Of a stretch of DNA of 41,975 nucleotides, positions 32,941-41,975 are shown one piece after another. Source of the stretch: Treponema sp. (lineage in GTDB: Bacteria > Spirochaetota > Spirochaetia > Treponematales > Breznakiellaceae); assembly GCA_031258005.1 (NCBI GenBank), contig JAIRNP010000115.1, positions 1 to 41,975 of the forward strand, in the 5' to 3' direction. The translations under genes and the position numbers were made by a program. Numbering within the stretch: the first letter of the stretch is position 1; each line of letters starts with the position of its first letter. Under the pieces are notes generated by a model. The model saw only the letters and a list, made by a program, of their open reading frames with translations. It did no database searches and was not told where the DNA came from.

Positions 32941-33278
32941 TACTAAGGAACCGGCAATCTGAGTGGCCCTGCCCAAAGGGCTCATTCACGATTCATTGTT
33001 TGCCGGCGTGAAGTCTCCGGAACTTACAGGCGGGAGGGTGAAGTATCCTTCGTTATTGACAATTTTAAAATTGCCTTGGGTAATACCACGCTTACACACC
33101 GGTCAATCCGGGCTTTTTGCCCGTAGTGCTCCCGGTTTATCGGGATAGTTGGAACTAATGCATTCTACCTCATGGATTTCACCTTGTACCCAATGCCCGT
33201 AAGCCCCATTGAACAAGCGCTCAAAAAAAAGGATACTTAAAAAAGAAGCATATCAGAGGCAGAGCATTGGAGGACACT
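32941..33278. other. Gene-free stretch with small hairpins
   Basis: No supported gene. Visible: CAATTTTAAAATTG palindrome (33060-33073); TTGACA at 33056 with TAATAC 19 bases on, a weak promoter candidate; CGGGC-TTTTT-GCCCG (about 33108-33122); CCCG-GTTTAT-CGGG (about 33131-33144). Confidence 0.4.
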
Positions 33279-33542
33279 ATGAAAGCGCTTATTCTAGGTA
33301 TTATAATTCTTTTCGGGGTGATATTTTCGGTTTTACCTACCGGCCTGGGATGGGGGAGAGAGGTGTTGGTCTTTCTCAAAGGAGCGTTGCCGGTAATTGC
33401 CGCCTTTATCGGGCTTATTTCAGTTTTCATCGGTATTGCAGACATCAAGGATATGAATGAAGTAAAGAAAGAAGAAGGCTCTGGAGAAGCGGAAAACACA
33501 GAAGAAAAAAAAGCCCCTCCTCGGGATACCCCCGGTTCTTGA
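33279..33542 (+). CDS. Small two-TM membrane protein
   Basis: Start chosen at ATG 33279 (MKALILGIII), with TTGGAGGA upstream. 87 residues: two hydrophobic helices (ALILGIIILFGVIFSVLP and ALPVIAAFIGLISVFIGIADI) and an acidic/basic charged tail rich in Glu and Lys. The family was not recognised. It stands alone and converges on the envelope operon, sharing a terminator hairpin. Confidence 0.65.
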   Translation: MKALILGIIILFGVIFSVLPTGLGWGREVLVFLKGALPVIAAFIGLISVFIGIADIKDMNEVKKEEGSGEAENTEEKKAPPRDTPGS

Positions 33543-33575
33543 GGTACCGCAAGGCATCTGCCGAATTGTTTAGGG

Positions 33576-33611
33576 GGCTTTTCCCAAAACTCGGTTGGTT
33601 TTGGGAAAGCC
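33576..33611. terminator. Bidirectional terminator hairpin
   Basis: GGCTTTTCCCAAAAC and GTTTTGGGAAAGCC pair over 14 bases with one bulged T. It lies between two convergent genes, with T/A-rich stem arms in both directions. It ends two bases before the stop of the - strand gene. Confidence 0.7.
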
Positions 33612-33612
33612 T

Positions 33613-34497
33613 CTATGGTGTCGAGAAGGGAATAGTCAATACCTGTTGGTTAAGGACTATGGCTATCCGCCCCTCCCGTAAGAGTTTGCGGTTATCCTCC
33701 AAAGAGATAATCTGGAGGGCATCCTGCCGATCTATGATAGGATCCGTGCGGTGGATACCAAACACTCCCCGGGCGATGATCCGCAGGGGATTAGAGCCGA
33801 CTAAGCGGATCAGTTCATCCTCAAGTCCCGAAGGGGTAGGCCGAAATATCTTATTGGCGGATACATACCGGACGATACTTTGCACCTGTTGCGGATCTAC
33901 CATGCTCTGTTCGTATATGAGGTTCATATCCGTATCCCAAACCTTGGGGAAGAGACAGGGACGGGTGAACGCGGTACTATGCTTCCCATGGACCGGTAAT
34001 GCTTCATCGGCGATAATCAGTATCCCCGTATAAGGAATGGCAGGAACCGGAATGAGGAGCCGCATACTCTCTGTAGGCTGACTATGCCGCATGAGTTCCC
34101 CGCTCAGGTTGTTCAGACTCAGGGCGTACCGAGCGGACATAAAGGCCAAGTCAAAGGTTAAGGCCGGGGGAATCTTCTGGGCAGATGAACTGATACTATC
34201 CGTACGCTTGAGGGAGAAGGCTCCCCGGTCTAACAAGTCCCCCAGGGTATCGGCGGAATCAACCGGTATGGACAATAAATAGGGTCTTACCAAATGGGGG
34301 TATTCCCCGTGGAGAATTTCCTCTGCCTGGTTTCTCCCGGTCGGCAGACGGATCCCCGCAGAAGCCAGGTCCATCGTTACGGTGGCGTTAATTTCCATCC
34401 GTTCCCACTCAATCGACCCGCTGATGGCAATCTTGGTTTCCCCAAAAGCCAACCCTGCGAAGACAAGCAGCAAAGAGGGGAGTATACGCGGTTTCAT
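33613..34497 (-). CDS. Exported protein of unknown function
   Basis: 294 residues with a signal peptide (MKPRILPSLLLVFAGLAFGE). The mature part starts KIAISGSIEWERMEINATVTMDLASAGIRLPTGR and includes YTGILIIADEALPVHG, near the end of a beta-type domain. It is probably periplasmic. The ATG is two bases after the stop of the lytic transglycosylase gene, so it is the third gene of that operon and probably works in the envelope. No family was recognised. Confidence 0.7.
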   Translation of the reverse strand: MKPRILPSLLLVFAGLAFGETKIAISGSIEWERMEINATVTMDLASAGIRLPTGRNQAEEILHGEYPHLVRPYLLSIPVDSADTLGDLLDRGAFSLKRTDSISSSAQKIPPALTFDLAFMSARYALSLNNLSGELMRHSQPTESMRLLIPVPAIPYTGILIIADEALPVHGKHSTAFTRPCLFPKVWDTDMNLIYEQSMVDPQQVQSIVRYVSANKIFRPTPSGLEDELIRLVGSNPLRIIARGVFGIHRTDPIIDRQDALQIISLEDNRKLLREGRIAIVLNQQVLTIPFSTP

Positions 34498-34499
34498 AG

Positions 34500-36050
34500 T
34501 TACCTTATCGGAGTTTTGAGGTGTTTTCCTTCATGGAGAATATCGCTTAATCCCATACCGTTGGCATTCGCCAGGGTCTCAGGAGCGATATTGTAGGATC
34601 GGGCTATGGACCAGAGGGTTTCTCCTGATTTTACCAGATGAACACCCTCAAATTGCCCCATGTCCGGGGCAGGAGAACCGGTATTCAGCGGTCCCTGGGG
34701 ATCCTTAAATGCGGGGATCAAGAGCCGGGAACCAATCTTGAGATACTTGGCCTGGGTGCCCGGATTGGAATTGAGGATATGATCCACCGATATACCATAG
34801 TGCACGGCCAGGGCAGAGAGGGTATCCCCGGATTTAATGGTATGAAAGTAATATTTGATAAGGGCCAGATCATGCCGCTGTAATACCTCGGAGATCGCCG
34901 CCGCATCCGCAGACCGTACCTTGAGCTGATAATCCGGATCAGGGGGGGTAACGTTAAACAAGAGTTCCCGGTTAGCCCTCTTAAGATCATCCTGGTCAAC
35001 TCCGGCTGCCAGGGCCAATAATCCCAGATCTACGGTTCGGCCCACCGGGATCCGGGTCCATTCGGGATCCTGCGGCCATACCGGTTCAACCCCGAAGGAG
35101 CGGGGATGGGACATAATATAGGAAATAGCCAGCAGTTTAGGGACGAAATGGATGGTCTCCAGGGCCAGTTCTTTTCTTGCAGAGAGGACCCAATAGTCCT
35201 TAATGCCGGTTTTCTGGATGATCCGGGTTAAGCCTCCAAGCCCGGTATTATACGCGGCCAGAGCCAGGGCCCAATCCCCCATCTGCCGGTAGTTTTCCTC
35301 TAGTTTGCTAAGGGCGCCCATGGTAGACTTCCAGAAATCCATCCGTTCATCCGCCCACTCGGTTATCTTCATATCATAAGGAGCGATACTGTTCTTCATA
35401 AACTGCCAGAGTCCTGTGGCGCCGGATTTACTCACCGCAGAGGAAATATACGCCGATTCAATCACCGGGAGGTAGAGCAATTCCGGCGGCAGATTCCGGA
35501 CTTCGATCTCCCGCCGGATAAACGCGAGATACGGATTGCCTCGGTGCATGATGGCATTGAGCCATGCAAGCCCTTGGGGACTGGAATACCGGCTGATGTA
35601 CTGCTGCGTCAAGGGCTCCTTAAGACCCGGTATGACCCCCTGCCATACCGGTGGAATCTCCGGCCTTACCCGAGAGGGTTCAATATAGGAAACGGACCGC
35701 ATGGGACGGAATGCGTGGCTGGGATCTTCCGCCTCGGTAAACAGGGTTTTCTGCGGTGATTCCGGGGTCATTTCAACCGCCGCAGGGATCCTGTCCCCCA
35801 GGTTTTCCGCTTCCTCCAGGGTTTCCAGAAGCTTTGCCTCAGGAATTTCCAAGAACAGCTCTGCAGGAAGTTCTGGAGTCGGCAAGGTAACATAAAAATC
35901 CGGGTCGTCCCGTACTGATTCGGCTTGCAAGGAACCGCAGGACATAAAGGTACTAAACAGCAAGGCCAGGAAGCGCCCCTTTTTTCTGAACAACTGACTT
36001 TCCCGCTGCCCTAAGGGTATGAAAAACAACGCTATCGCTACATATGTCAT
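34500..36050 (-). CDS. MltD-like lytic transglycosylase with two LysM domains
   Basis: Start chosen at 36050 (MTYVAIALF), whose ATG overlaps the upstream stop as TAATG; the track start at 36167 runs into the upstream gene. 516 residues. The SLT domain lies at about 165-330, with catalytic Glu198 in PVIESAYIS, then SKSGATGLWQFM and ALAAYNTG. LysM domains lie at about 402-446 (HTIKSGDTLSALAVHYGI) and 470-514 (HLVKSGETLWSIARSYNI). It cuts peptidoglycan between MurNAc and GlcNAc. A TTG at 35993 (MFRKKGRFLALLFSTFMSC) would give a cleaner lipoprotein signal and may be the real start. Confidence 0.88.
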   Translation of the reverse strand: MTYVAIALFFIPLGQRESQLFRKKGRFLALLFSTFMSCGSLQAESVRDDPDFYVTLPTPELPAELFLEIPEAKLLETLEEAENLGDRIPAAVEMTPESPQKTLFTEAEDPSHAFRPMRSVSYIEPSRVRPEIPPVWQGVIPGLKEPLTQQYISRYSSPQGLAWLNAIMHRGNPYLAFIRREIEVRNLPPELLYLPVIESAYISSAVSKSGATGLWQFMKNSIAPYDMKITEWADERMDFWKSTMGALSKLEENYRQMGDWALALAAYNTGLGGLTRIIQKTGIKDYWVLSARKELALETIHFVPKLLAISYIMSHPRSFGVEPVWPQDPEWTRIPVGRTVDLGLLALAAGVDQDDLKRANRELLFNVTPPDPDYQLKVRSADAAAISEVLQRHDLALIKYYFHTIKSGDTLSALAVHYGISVDHILNSNPGTQAKYLKIGSRLLIPAFKDPQGPLNTGSPAPDMGQFEGVHLVKSGETLWSIARSYNIAPETLANANGMGLSDILHEGKHLKTPIR

Positions 36051-37189
36051 TAGAATTTCTCTCCATAATACACTCCGGCCCACTCCCAACGGCCATGGAT
36101 ATCCGGATTCAAAGGAAAATAGATTTTTCTGAAATAAAAATACCAGGTAGAAATAAATTGATCCCATCCAGAGGTGCGTAAATAGGCCTCAGCAGCATTG
36201 GAACTGGTATCCAGCACATCTGCGTACTGGATCTGATTTCCCCGCATGAAGTCGGCCAGGTTGAATTCCGCCATCCCGGAATCGTCTGTATCCTCTTGTT
36301 CCCAGGATCGGGCAAAAAAATTAACTTTCGCTTGGTACTGCCGGAGCCGGAGGCTGCTTCCATCGGCTAAGGCGCCTTTCACCGCATTGACCAGGCTGTG
36401 GAGATTCTCAAAGGTCCAATCCTTGGGAGACTGGTTAAAGTCCACCAGTTGTTTGGCGTACTGATCCGCCTGGGGAAACCCGGGGATAATGGTTCCCCTA
36501 TAGGGAAGATACTGGGTATAGGATTGGATGGCCCCATTCCAGTCTCCGATTTGTTCATAGGCCTGGCCCAACATGAAGTAGGTCATCCCCAGATCCAGGG
36601 AATCAGAGAAACGGGCAATCAACTCCTCGTAATACGTGACCTTTTGTTCCGGGTTATCCACGAGGGTAATCAACTGGTTAAGGCAGGCTAAGTGAATAGA
36701 TTGCCCCTCTACCGTCAAATCCGGGTAATTCTTGATAATCCCATCGAAGTAGAGCGCCGCCACAGGGTATGCCTCCTGCTGGATATACCCATAGGCCACC
36801 ATGAGGAGGTAATAGGCGTTGTAAGGATCCTGGGGATTCCGGTTAGTCCGGTCAGTAAGAAAATTGATGAGTTTACCGTATTCCTGTAAACGGATATACC
36901 GGTTAGCAATCTCCCGAACCAGGGCGAATTCAACTGCACTATAAACGGCAGCATTTCCCGTATCTGCTTCCCGGTTTTCTGTTTCCTTCGCTAACAGGAC
37001 GAAAAGCTGGCGTAGGGTTTCCCGATCTTCCTTAGAACCGCTGATATAATAGGGATCGAGCCGTGGCGCCTCCGCGTGATGCGGATGGGGGGCACAACCG
37101 AGGATTCCCTGCGTCAAGACCACAATAAGCAGCCATCTTAAACAGAATGACACTAAACAAGAACGGGCTATAATACTCCTCCTATTCAT
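36050..37189 (-). CDS. TPR-containing lipoprotein
   Basis: 379 residues. The N-terminus has a basic region and a hydrophobic helix ending in lipobox ILGC (about Cys32). Helical repeats of the TPR type cover about 85-260 (NAYYLLMVAYGYIQQEAYPVAALYFDGIIKNYPD; MTYFMLGQAYEQIGDWNGAIQSYTQYL). The C-terminal 100 residues are unlike TPR (WDQFISTWYFYFRKIYFPL). First gene of a three-gene envelope operon with the transglycosylase. It may organise envelope or flagellar-sheath proteins, but that is only inferred. Confidence 0.8.
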   Translation of the reverse strand: MNRRSIIARSCLVSFCLRWLLIVVLTQGILGCAPHPHHAEAPRLDPYYISGSKEDRETLRQLFVLLAKETENREADTGNAAVYSAVEFALVREIANRYIRLQEYGKLINFLTDRTNRNPQDPYNAYYLLMVAYGYIQQEAYPVAALYFDGIIKNYPDLTVEGQSIHLACLNQLITLVDNPEQKVTYYEELIARFSDSLDLGMTYFMLGQAYEQIGDWNGAIQSYTQYLPYRGTIIPGFPQADQYAKQLVDFNQSPKDWTFENLHSLVNAVKGALADGSSLRLRQYQAKVNFFARSWEQEDTDDSGMAEFNLADFMRGNQIQYADVLDTSSNAAEAYLRTSGWDQFISTWYFYFRKIYFPLNPDIHGRWEWAGVYYGEKF

Positions 37190-37281
37190 CCCCGGTATAG
37201 GTGATACCCGGCTGCCTTAATTAATAGGGTTTCTTTCATTATCGAACTTTTATAAAAAAAATAAAACCATAACACCCAAAA

Positions 37282-37311
37282 CAAAAATGCAGGGAGGCCA
37301 TCCCCCCTGCA
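37282..37311 (-). terminator. Rho-independent terminator of xylA
   Basis: On the - strand TGCAGGG pairs with CCCTGCA around a GC-rich loop, followed by TTTTTG. It lies 26 bases after the xylA stop. Confidence 0.8.
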
Positions 37312-37336
37312 CCCTCGAATCAGCGGAGCCTACTGG

Positions 37337-38680
37337 TTACAGGCCCAGCAGGTACTGGTTCAAGATATTTTCCAGCCGTTCCTGTTTGCCGCTGGCGATC
37401 CCCGCAGTCCCGTAAGCCGAACCGAGCCGGGCCAATGCTTCAAGGCTCAGTTTCCCTTGGGCGAACCGGGCTCCCTCCCCGGTATCAAAGGAGGCGTAGC
37501 GGTTTTTCACAAAGTTCCCCAGTTTTCCGTCGTCCATGATCCGTTGGGCCACTTCCAGACCCACCGCAAAGCTGTCCATACCCCCGATATGGGCCTCGAA
37601 GAGGTCTGCGGGGTCCACCGAATTCCGCCGGATCTTGGCGTCAAAATTGAGGCCCCCTGAGGTAAAGCCCCCGGCCTTGAGGATGGCATACATAGCCAGG
37701 GCAGTCTCGTAGTAGCTTGAGGGAAACTGGTCCGTGTCCCAGCCGTTCCGGGGTTCCCCCCGGTTGGCATCTACCGAACCAAAGATACCCAGGCTCGCCG
37801 CGGTTTCAAGCTCGTGGACAAAATCATGCCCCGCAAGCTCCGCATGGTTGGCTTCAATATTCACCCGGAAGTCCTTATCCAGGCCGTGGGCCCGCAGGAA
37901 GCCTGCCACGGTTTCCACATCATAATCGTACTGGTGTTTGGTAGGCTCCATGGGTTTCGGCTCAATATAGAACGCTCCGGTAAAGCCCTGTTTTCGGGCA
38001 TAGTCCCGGGCCATGATCAGAAACCGGGCCAGGTGATCCTTTTCCCGCTTCAAATCGGTGTTAAGGAGGCTCATATACCCTTCCCGGCCCCCCCAGAAGG
38101 TGTACCCCTGTCCCCCGAGCTCAATGGTAGCGTCAATGGCAGCCTTAACCTGGGCGGCTGCAAGGCTCACCACAGCAAAGTCCGGGTTAGTGGCAGCGCC
38201 GTTCATAAACCGGGGGTGACTAAAGAGGTTCGCCGTACCCCAGAGGAGCTTAACCCCCGTAGCCTGCTGCCGTTCCTTGGCCTTAGCCGCCAGGATACGA
38301 AGATTCTGCTCGCTTTCCCCGGGGCTTGCCCCTTCCGGAGCCATATCCCGATCATGGAAGGCGTAGAATTCCACCCCGAGCTTGGTAAAGAACTCAAAGG
38401 CCGCATCCATCTTGTGTTCCGCTGCGTCCATAGGGTTCTTGGCATCGGTGATCCAGGGATGGGGATGGGTAGGGGCTCCAAAGGGATCCGCCCCGTCTGC
38501 GCAGAAACTATGCCAGTAGGCAACGGCGAAACGGAGATGATCCTTCATCTTTTTCTTGCCCACCACTTTTTCAGGATCATAGTACTTAAACGCCAAAGGA
38601 TTATCGCTTTTAGGCCCTTCGTACGTAATCCTGCCAATACCGGGGAAGTACTCCTTACCCCCCACAAAATAATCTGCCAT
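37337..38680 (-). CDS. xylA: Xylose isomerase (class II)
   Basis: 447 residues, the usual class II length. Landmarks: [16 protein letters not shown]-terminus, FAVAYWHSF, active-site segment [26 protein letters not shown], and the metal-binding run [15 protein letters not shown] followed by [10 protein letters not shown]...WDTDQFP. It converts D-xylose to D-xylulose in the cytoplasm. It is downstream of xylB, 68 bases apart, on the same strand, and ends in an intrinsic terminator. A clear, intact copy. Confidence 0.97.
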   Translation of the reverse strand: MADYFVGGKEYFPGIGRITYEGPKSDNPLAFKYYDPEKVVGKKKMKDHLRFAVAYWHSFCADGADPFGAPTHPHPWITDAKNPMDAAEHKMDAAFEFFTKLGVEFYAFHDRDMAPEGASPGESEQNLRILAAKAKERQQATGVKLLWGTANLFSHPRFMNGAATNPDFAVVSLAAAQVKAAIDATIELGGQGYTFWGGREGYMSLLNTDLKREKDHLARFLIMARDYARKQGFTGAFYIEPKPMEPTKHQYDYDVETVAGFLRAHGLDKDFRVNIEANHAELAGHDFVHELETAASLGIFGSVDANRGEPRNGWDTDQFPSSYYETALAMYAILKAGGFTSGGLNFDAKIRRNSVDPADLFEAHIGGMDSFAVGLEVAQRIMDDGKLGNFVKNRYASFDTGEGARFAQGKLSLEALARLGSAYGTAGIASGKQERLENILNQYLLGL

Positions 38681-38748
38681 AAAACCTCCAAAAAATTACC
38701 CGATACAAGTCCAATAAAGAACCTGCTTAAGCCGTATATTCCCCCTGC

Positions 38749-40236
38749 TTATATGTACAAGGGGCTCAAAGCTCCAAGATAGCGGGAATATACCTCATAG
38801 GCCTGATTGTAGGCCGTCACAGAGGCCGCATCAGGGTCTACCCGCACCCCGCCCTCTAAGATGACGTGTTCTTCTACTAAGGATTCGATGGAACGCTCCG
38901 CTTTTTTCCATGTCCAGAGGGCCTGGATAGCTCCGCCTATAGCCGCGGCTTCATCTCCTGCAGGAACCCGCACCGGAAGGTTCATCACCTGAGCCGCGAT
39001 GCTTTGCCAGAGCGGACTTTTGGCCCCTCCACCGATGAGCCGGATTTCTTTAGCCTTGAATCCCAAGCGGCTAAACCCTTCCATGCCGATACGCATCCCA
39101 AATATCGCGGATTCCAGACTCGCCCGGGCGATATTTTCCCGGTTGAAGTTGGCCGCGGTGATCCCATTAAGGCTGGCCCGGCCATTGGGGAGATTCGGGG
39201 TCCGTTCTCCGTTAAAGAAGGGTAACACCACCAGTCCTTCGGCGCCAATGGGCGCCTTCGCTGCCTGGGCGTCAAAGCCCTTCACATCCACCCCGAAGAG
39301 GGAACGGAATTCTTCACTCGCCACGGTACAGTTCATGGTACAGAGCAGAGGCAGCCAGCCGCCGGTGGAAGAACAGAAGGCGGCGAGGTTTCCTGTGGGA
39401 TCGATCACCGGAACGTGGGAAAAACCGAAGAGGGTACCGGAAGTACCCAGGCTCATGGTGAGGAATCCGTCTTTCACCGCCCCGGTCCCGACGGCGCCCA
39501 TCATGTTATCCCCGCCTCCGGCAGCTACGATAGCGCCTTCAGGAATGCCGAAGGTTTTGGCGGCTGCCGCAGATACGGTCCCTGCGGGTTCTCCGGGTTC
39601 CAGCAGCCGGGGAAGGCAGTTCAGGACTGCGGGATCAATGAGATCGCAAACCCGGGAAGACCACTTCCGGGTTCGGACATTAAAGAGGGCGGTACCCGAA
39701 GCATCCCCGTATTCTGCGGTGTATGCGCCGGTGAGGAGGAAATTGATATAATCATGGGGAAGCAGGATATGCCGCAGCCGGGCAAACAGGTCCGGTTTAT
39801 GGTTTTTAAGCCACTGTACCTTAGGGGCGGTATACCCGGGCCGCATGGGAAGGCCCGTCTCGGCGATGAGGGCCCCTTCCCCCCCTGCCTGGGCCGTGAG
39901 TTCCCCGCATTCAGCGGCGGTAGCGGTGTCGCACCAGAGCTTGACCCGGTACAGGGGCTTTCCCTCCTCGTCCAGGGGTACGAAACTATGCTGATGACCG
40001 GAAACCCCGATGGCCATGATCCGTGCGTTGAGACCGGGGTTGCTTTTTTCTATCGCGGAGAAACAGGCTTTCAGGGCTGCCGGATACCATGCAGCCGCTT
40101 GTTCTCGGGTGCCGTCGTTCTCTGCAATCATATCCACCGGCGCCTGTGCTCGAGCCAGGACCGATTTTTTTTCATAATCGTATATCAGTACCTTGCAGCT
40201 TTGGGTTCCCAGGTCTATACCGCACACGGTTTTCAT
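38749..40236 (-). CDS. xylB: Xylulokinase
   Basis: Start moved to 40236 (MKTVCGIDLGTQS), which has AAGGAGG upstream; the track start at 40314 is too long. 495 residues, normal for FGGY kinases. Motifs: GIDLGTQS phosphate loop, GVSGHQHSFVPLD, AAGGGDNMMGAVGTGAV, and LIGGGAKSPLWQSIAAQVMNLPV near the C-terminus. It phosphorylates D-xylulose to xylulose-5-phosphate for the pentose phosphate pathway. The order xylB-xylA on one strand fits one operon. A 10-bp inverted repeat lies in its leader. Confidence 0.95.
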   Translation of the reverse strand: MKTVCGIDLGTQSCKVLIYDYEKKSVLARAQAPVDMIAENDGTREQAAAWYPAALKACFSAIEKSNPGLNARIMAIGVSGHQHSFVPLDEEGKPLYRVKLWCDTATAAECGELTAQAGGEGALIAETGLPMRPGYTAPKVQWLKNHKPDLFARLRHILLPHDYINFLLTGAYTAEYGDASGTALFNVRTRKWSSRVCDLIDPAVLNCLPRLLEPGEPAGTVSAAAAKTFGIPEGAIVAAGGGDNMMGAVGTGAVKDGFLTMSLGTSGTLFGFSHVPVIDPTGNLAAFCSSTGGWLPLLCTMNCTVASEEFRSLFGVDVKGFDAQAAKAPIGAEGLVVLPFFNGERTPNLPNGRASLNGITAANFNRENIARASLESAIFGMRIGMEGFSRLGFKAKEIRLIGGGAKSPLWQSIAAQVMNLPVRVPAGDEAAAIGGAIQALWTWKKAERSIESLVEEHVILEGGVRVDPDAASVTAYNQAYEVYSRYLGALSPLYI

Positions 40237-40268
40237 AAAGTCCTCCTTAATCTTTTTATAGTACCTCA

Positions 40269-40306
40269 TGGTATGCAGCTTACGGAGCATTGGCCTCTGC
40301 ATACCA
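40269..40306. promoter_or_regulatory. Long inverted repeat between thrC and xylB
   Basis: Arms TGGTATGCAG (40269-40278) and CTGCATACCA (40297-40306) are perfect, with an 18-base centre, 33-70 bases before the xylB ATG. It could be a regulator binding site for xylBA or a thrC terminator without a T run. The wide, perfect arms favour an operator. Confidence 0.5.
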
Positions 40307-40336
40307 AGAGACATTAACAGAAAAAGGGGGGCCTAT

Positions 40337-41650
40337 CTAGATACAACTGGCGATAGCTCCCTCCAAGGCATCAAGATGCGGTTTGATGAGTGCAATGGGG
40401 TCGGTTTTCTTCCTGAGGATCCCCAATCGGGGGGGAATTGTTATGGTTTGACCCGTGGCTTTTGAAACCGATTCCGCCTCCCTGGCAGGGTGACCGGTGG
40501 CGAGGACGACCACATGAGCGTCTCCGCTGGATACGTCATGGGAAGCCATGATCCGATCCGCTGCGGCAAAGGCCACCGCTCCATGAGGATCCAGGAGTAT
40601 GCCGTATTGTTTCCAGACCTTATCCATGATCCCCAGGGTTATCCGGTCATCAATAGCTGCAGGAAATACCATGTTTCGCATCACCGAAGGAGCTTCCGCA
40701 TAAAACGAGAGGAGCCGCGCATAATTTGAAGGGACACTCACATCCAAGGCAGGAGAAACGGTAGGGATCAACTGCTGGGGTTTGAATGCCGCTCCTTTAA
40801 GGAACCCTCCAAAGGCATTATTCGCGTTCATCGCGGCGATGAAACCCCGTACAGGCATACCGAACTTCCACGCATAGAGGCCGGCTATCAAATTGCCGAA
40901 ATTGCCGCAGGGCACACTGAAGAGTAAATCCCCTTTTAATTGTTTCTTGAGTTTGATGAAGGCATAGAGATAATAAAAAGCCTGGGGCAGAAGCCGCCCC
41001 GGATTGAGGGCATTAGCCGTGGATATACCATACCGCTCTGCAAAGGGCTTGTCCTTGATGGCTTCGATTACCAGGCGCTGACAATCATCAAAGGTACCCC
41101 GGACTTGAATGGGAATGATATTACCCCCCTGGGGAACAAAAGTACCGGGGTCAAGGCCTCGGATGGGTCCTGAAGGGTAGAGCAGGCAGGACACGATGTT
41201 CTGCCGCTGATAAAACGCATGGGCTATACTGACTCCCGTATCCCCCCTGGTAGCGGAGAGGACCATGCCCCGGCTGTTATTTTTCAGCAGTTCCTCCATG
41301 ACCGCGGCGAGAAAGGCGATGCCAAAGTCCTTAAAAACCCCGGTGGGGCCGTTAGAGAGGTTCAAGAGGGAAAACCGTTCATCCAACTGCTGGATTTCAG
41401 GTTCAAAGGCAAAGGCGCTTTGGGCAACCCGAGACGCGGAGAAGGGGTTAAGTTCCCCCTGAAGCAGGGGGGGGGCGACGGTGGCTACTAATTCGGGATA
41501 CGCCGTATCGGTATCCATATACAGAAAAAACTGCCGCAAATCCATTACCGAAGCCGGGACATACAGCCCCCCTTCCTGGGGCAGGCAACGGAGGATCGCA
41601 TCCTTAAAAGAAACCACGACTTTATTTGATTGGGTAGATTTGAACTGCAT
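40337..41650 (-). CDS. thrC: Threonine synthase
   Basis: 437 residues. The PLP lysine lies in GPTGVFKDFG (Lys107). Other family features: LPQEGGLYVP near the N-terminus, SATRGDTGVSIAHAF, the glycine-rich PLP phosphate loop VPCGNFGNLIAGLYAWK, and the C-terminal DPHGAVAFAA and LATGHPAR. It converts O-phosphohomoserine to threonine. It stands upstream of xylBA on the same strand but has no metabolic tie to it. A direct promoter was not found. Confidence 0.95.
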   Translation of the reverse strand: MQFKSTQSNKVVVSFKDAILRCLPQEGGLYVPASVMDLRQFFLYMDTDTAYPELVATVAPPLLQGELNPFSASRVAQSAFAFEPEIQQLDERFSLLNLSNGPTGVFKDFGIAFLAAVMEELLKNNSRGMVLSATRGDTGVSIAHAFYQRQNIVSCLLYPSGPIRGLDPGTFVPQGGNIIPIQVRGTFDDCQRLVIEAIKDKPFAERYGISTANALNPGRLLPQAFYYLYAFIKLKKQLKGDLLFSVPCGNFGNLIAGLYAWKFGMPVRGFIAAMNANNAFGGFLKGAAFKPQQLIPTVSPALDVSVPSNYARLLSFYAEAPSVMRNMVFPAAIDDRITLGIMDKVWKQYGILLDPHGAVAFAAADRIMASHDVSSGDAHVVVLATGHPAREAESVSKATGQTITIPPRLGILRKKTDPIALIKPHLDALEGAIASCI

Positions 41651-41975
41651 GCATTATCCTTAACATATATGGTCTGCTAGGAATTTGCCGGCCTTTCAGT
41701 ACACTGCTGCTCTGGTTATAAGTATCTGCAACTATCTCTATGCCACACATCCTGCTTATGAATATACCTCGAAGGCCGACAGGTTCCTAGGTAACGTTCA
41801 CACGATAACGTTTACTGGTTAAAGTGTACTCATAGAATCAGGAATCTGCAAGTGTACGCATTGCCTCATCAAAAATGTTGTCGAAAAGAGGTCATGCCTC
41901 AAATTGAAACGTCAACTTGTTGACGCTGTTGCCCAAATTATAATGGGGATACCGCATGGAGGGTGTCCCAATGGG
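41651..41975. other. Gene-free end of window with inverted repeats
   Basis: No gene is seen. CTAGGAATTTGCCGGCCTTT (41677-41696) and GAAGGCCGACAGGTTCCTAG (41771-41790) pair over 20 positions with three G-T wobbles and one mismatch. A small hairpin CGTCAAC-TT-GTTGACG follows at 41910-41925. The region may be the leader or 3' flank of something beyond the window. Confidence 0.5.

Noticed and set aside
32963-33148. 61-codon ORF upstream of the small membrane protein
   Set aside because: No ribosome site and the region is full of hairpins; it reads as non-coding.
33172-33240. Tiny ORF MDFTLYPMPVSPIEQALKKKDT before the small membrane protein
   Set aside because: No ribosome site and no known relative; too short to support.
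1-41975. tRNA, rRNA genes or CRISPR arrays
   Set aside because: No T-loop GTTCRANYC with matching acceptor stems, no rRNA core sequence, and no regularly spaced direct repeats of 25-40 bases were seen on either strand.

Overview
The window looks like chromosomal DNA of a Treponema-type spirochaete, probably of the termite-gut group. This is inferred from the many lipoproteins with loose spirochaetal lipoboxes (LSGC, LSAAC, TALSC, ILGC), the xylose and threonine gene content, the roughly 50% GC and the amount of palindromic DNA. No species can be fixed without a database search.

Layout. 1-1460: the end of a REP-associated transposase, a strong promoter driving a small ORF broken by a run of 17 C, and a frameshifted conserved hypothetical gene. 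1555-8444: a tandem family of secreted or lipid-anchored proteins built from shuffled modules, with duplication scars and one badly decayed member. 8558-15026: a metal (copper-type) handling locus on the + strand. It holds an HMA-TauE/SafE-cupredoxin fusion, two tiny membrane proteins, a DUF2318 protein, a CopA-type P1B ATPase and a lipoprotein. A TGACAC-containing motif precedes the first three genes. 15027-15764: a gene-free stretch with two REP-like palindromes and what looks like an independent structured RNA with its own promoter and terminator. 15765-18317: a conserved hypothetical protein and a putative Zn-protease lipoprotein. 18360-23828 (- strand): a complete tripartite RND efflux operon (tolC-like, adaptor, RND pump). 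24366-28155: a ClC antiporter, apparently on a leaderless mRNA, followed by a family B DNA polymerase. 28557-32798 (- strand): one operon of two paralogous FtsX-type permeases, an ABC ATPase, an ECF sigma factor and a Cys-rich single-TM protein that may be its anti-sigma factor. The operon is bracketed by related palindromes. 33279-37189: a small membrane protein convergent with a three-gene envelope operon (TPR lipoprotein, SLT/LysM lytic transglycosylase, exported protein). 37337-41650 (- strand): thrC, xylB and xylA.

Working together. The metal locus plausibly binds and exports copper or a similar soft metal. The FtsX/ABC operon resembles the permease-ATPase part of Campylobacter-type p19/Ftr1 iron-uptake clusters, which also carry a DUF2318 protein; here that protein lies in the metal locus instead. 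The xylBA pair converts xylose to xylulose-5-phosphate. TAATG stop/start overlaps recur at three gene junctions, which suggests translational coupling.

The most unusual signals are: the structured RNA at about 15344-15583; the C17 tract, where loss of one C would open a roughly 122-codon ORF ending in an ATGA overlap with the next gene; palindrome-rich in-frame insertions in the CopA ATPase; and the palindrome-bracketed ABC/sigma operon.
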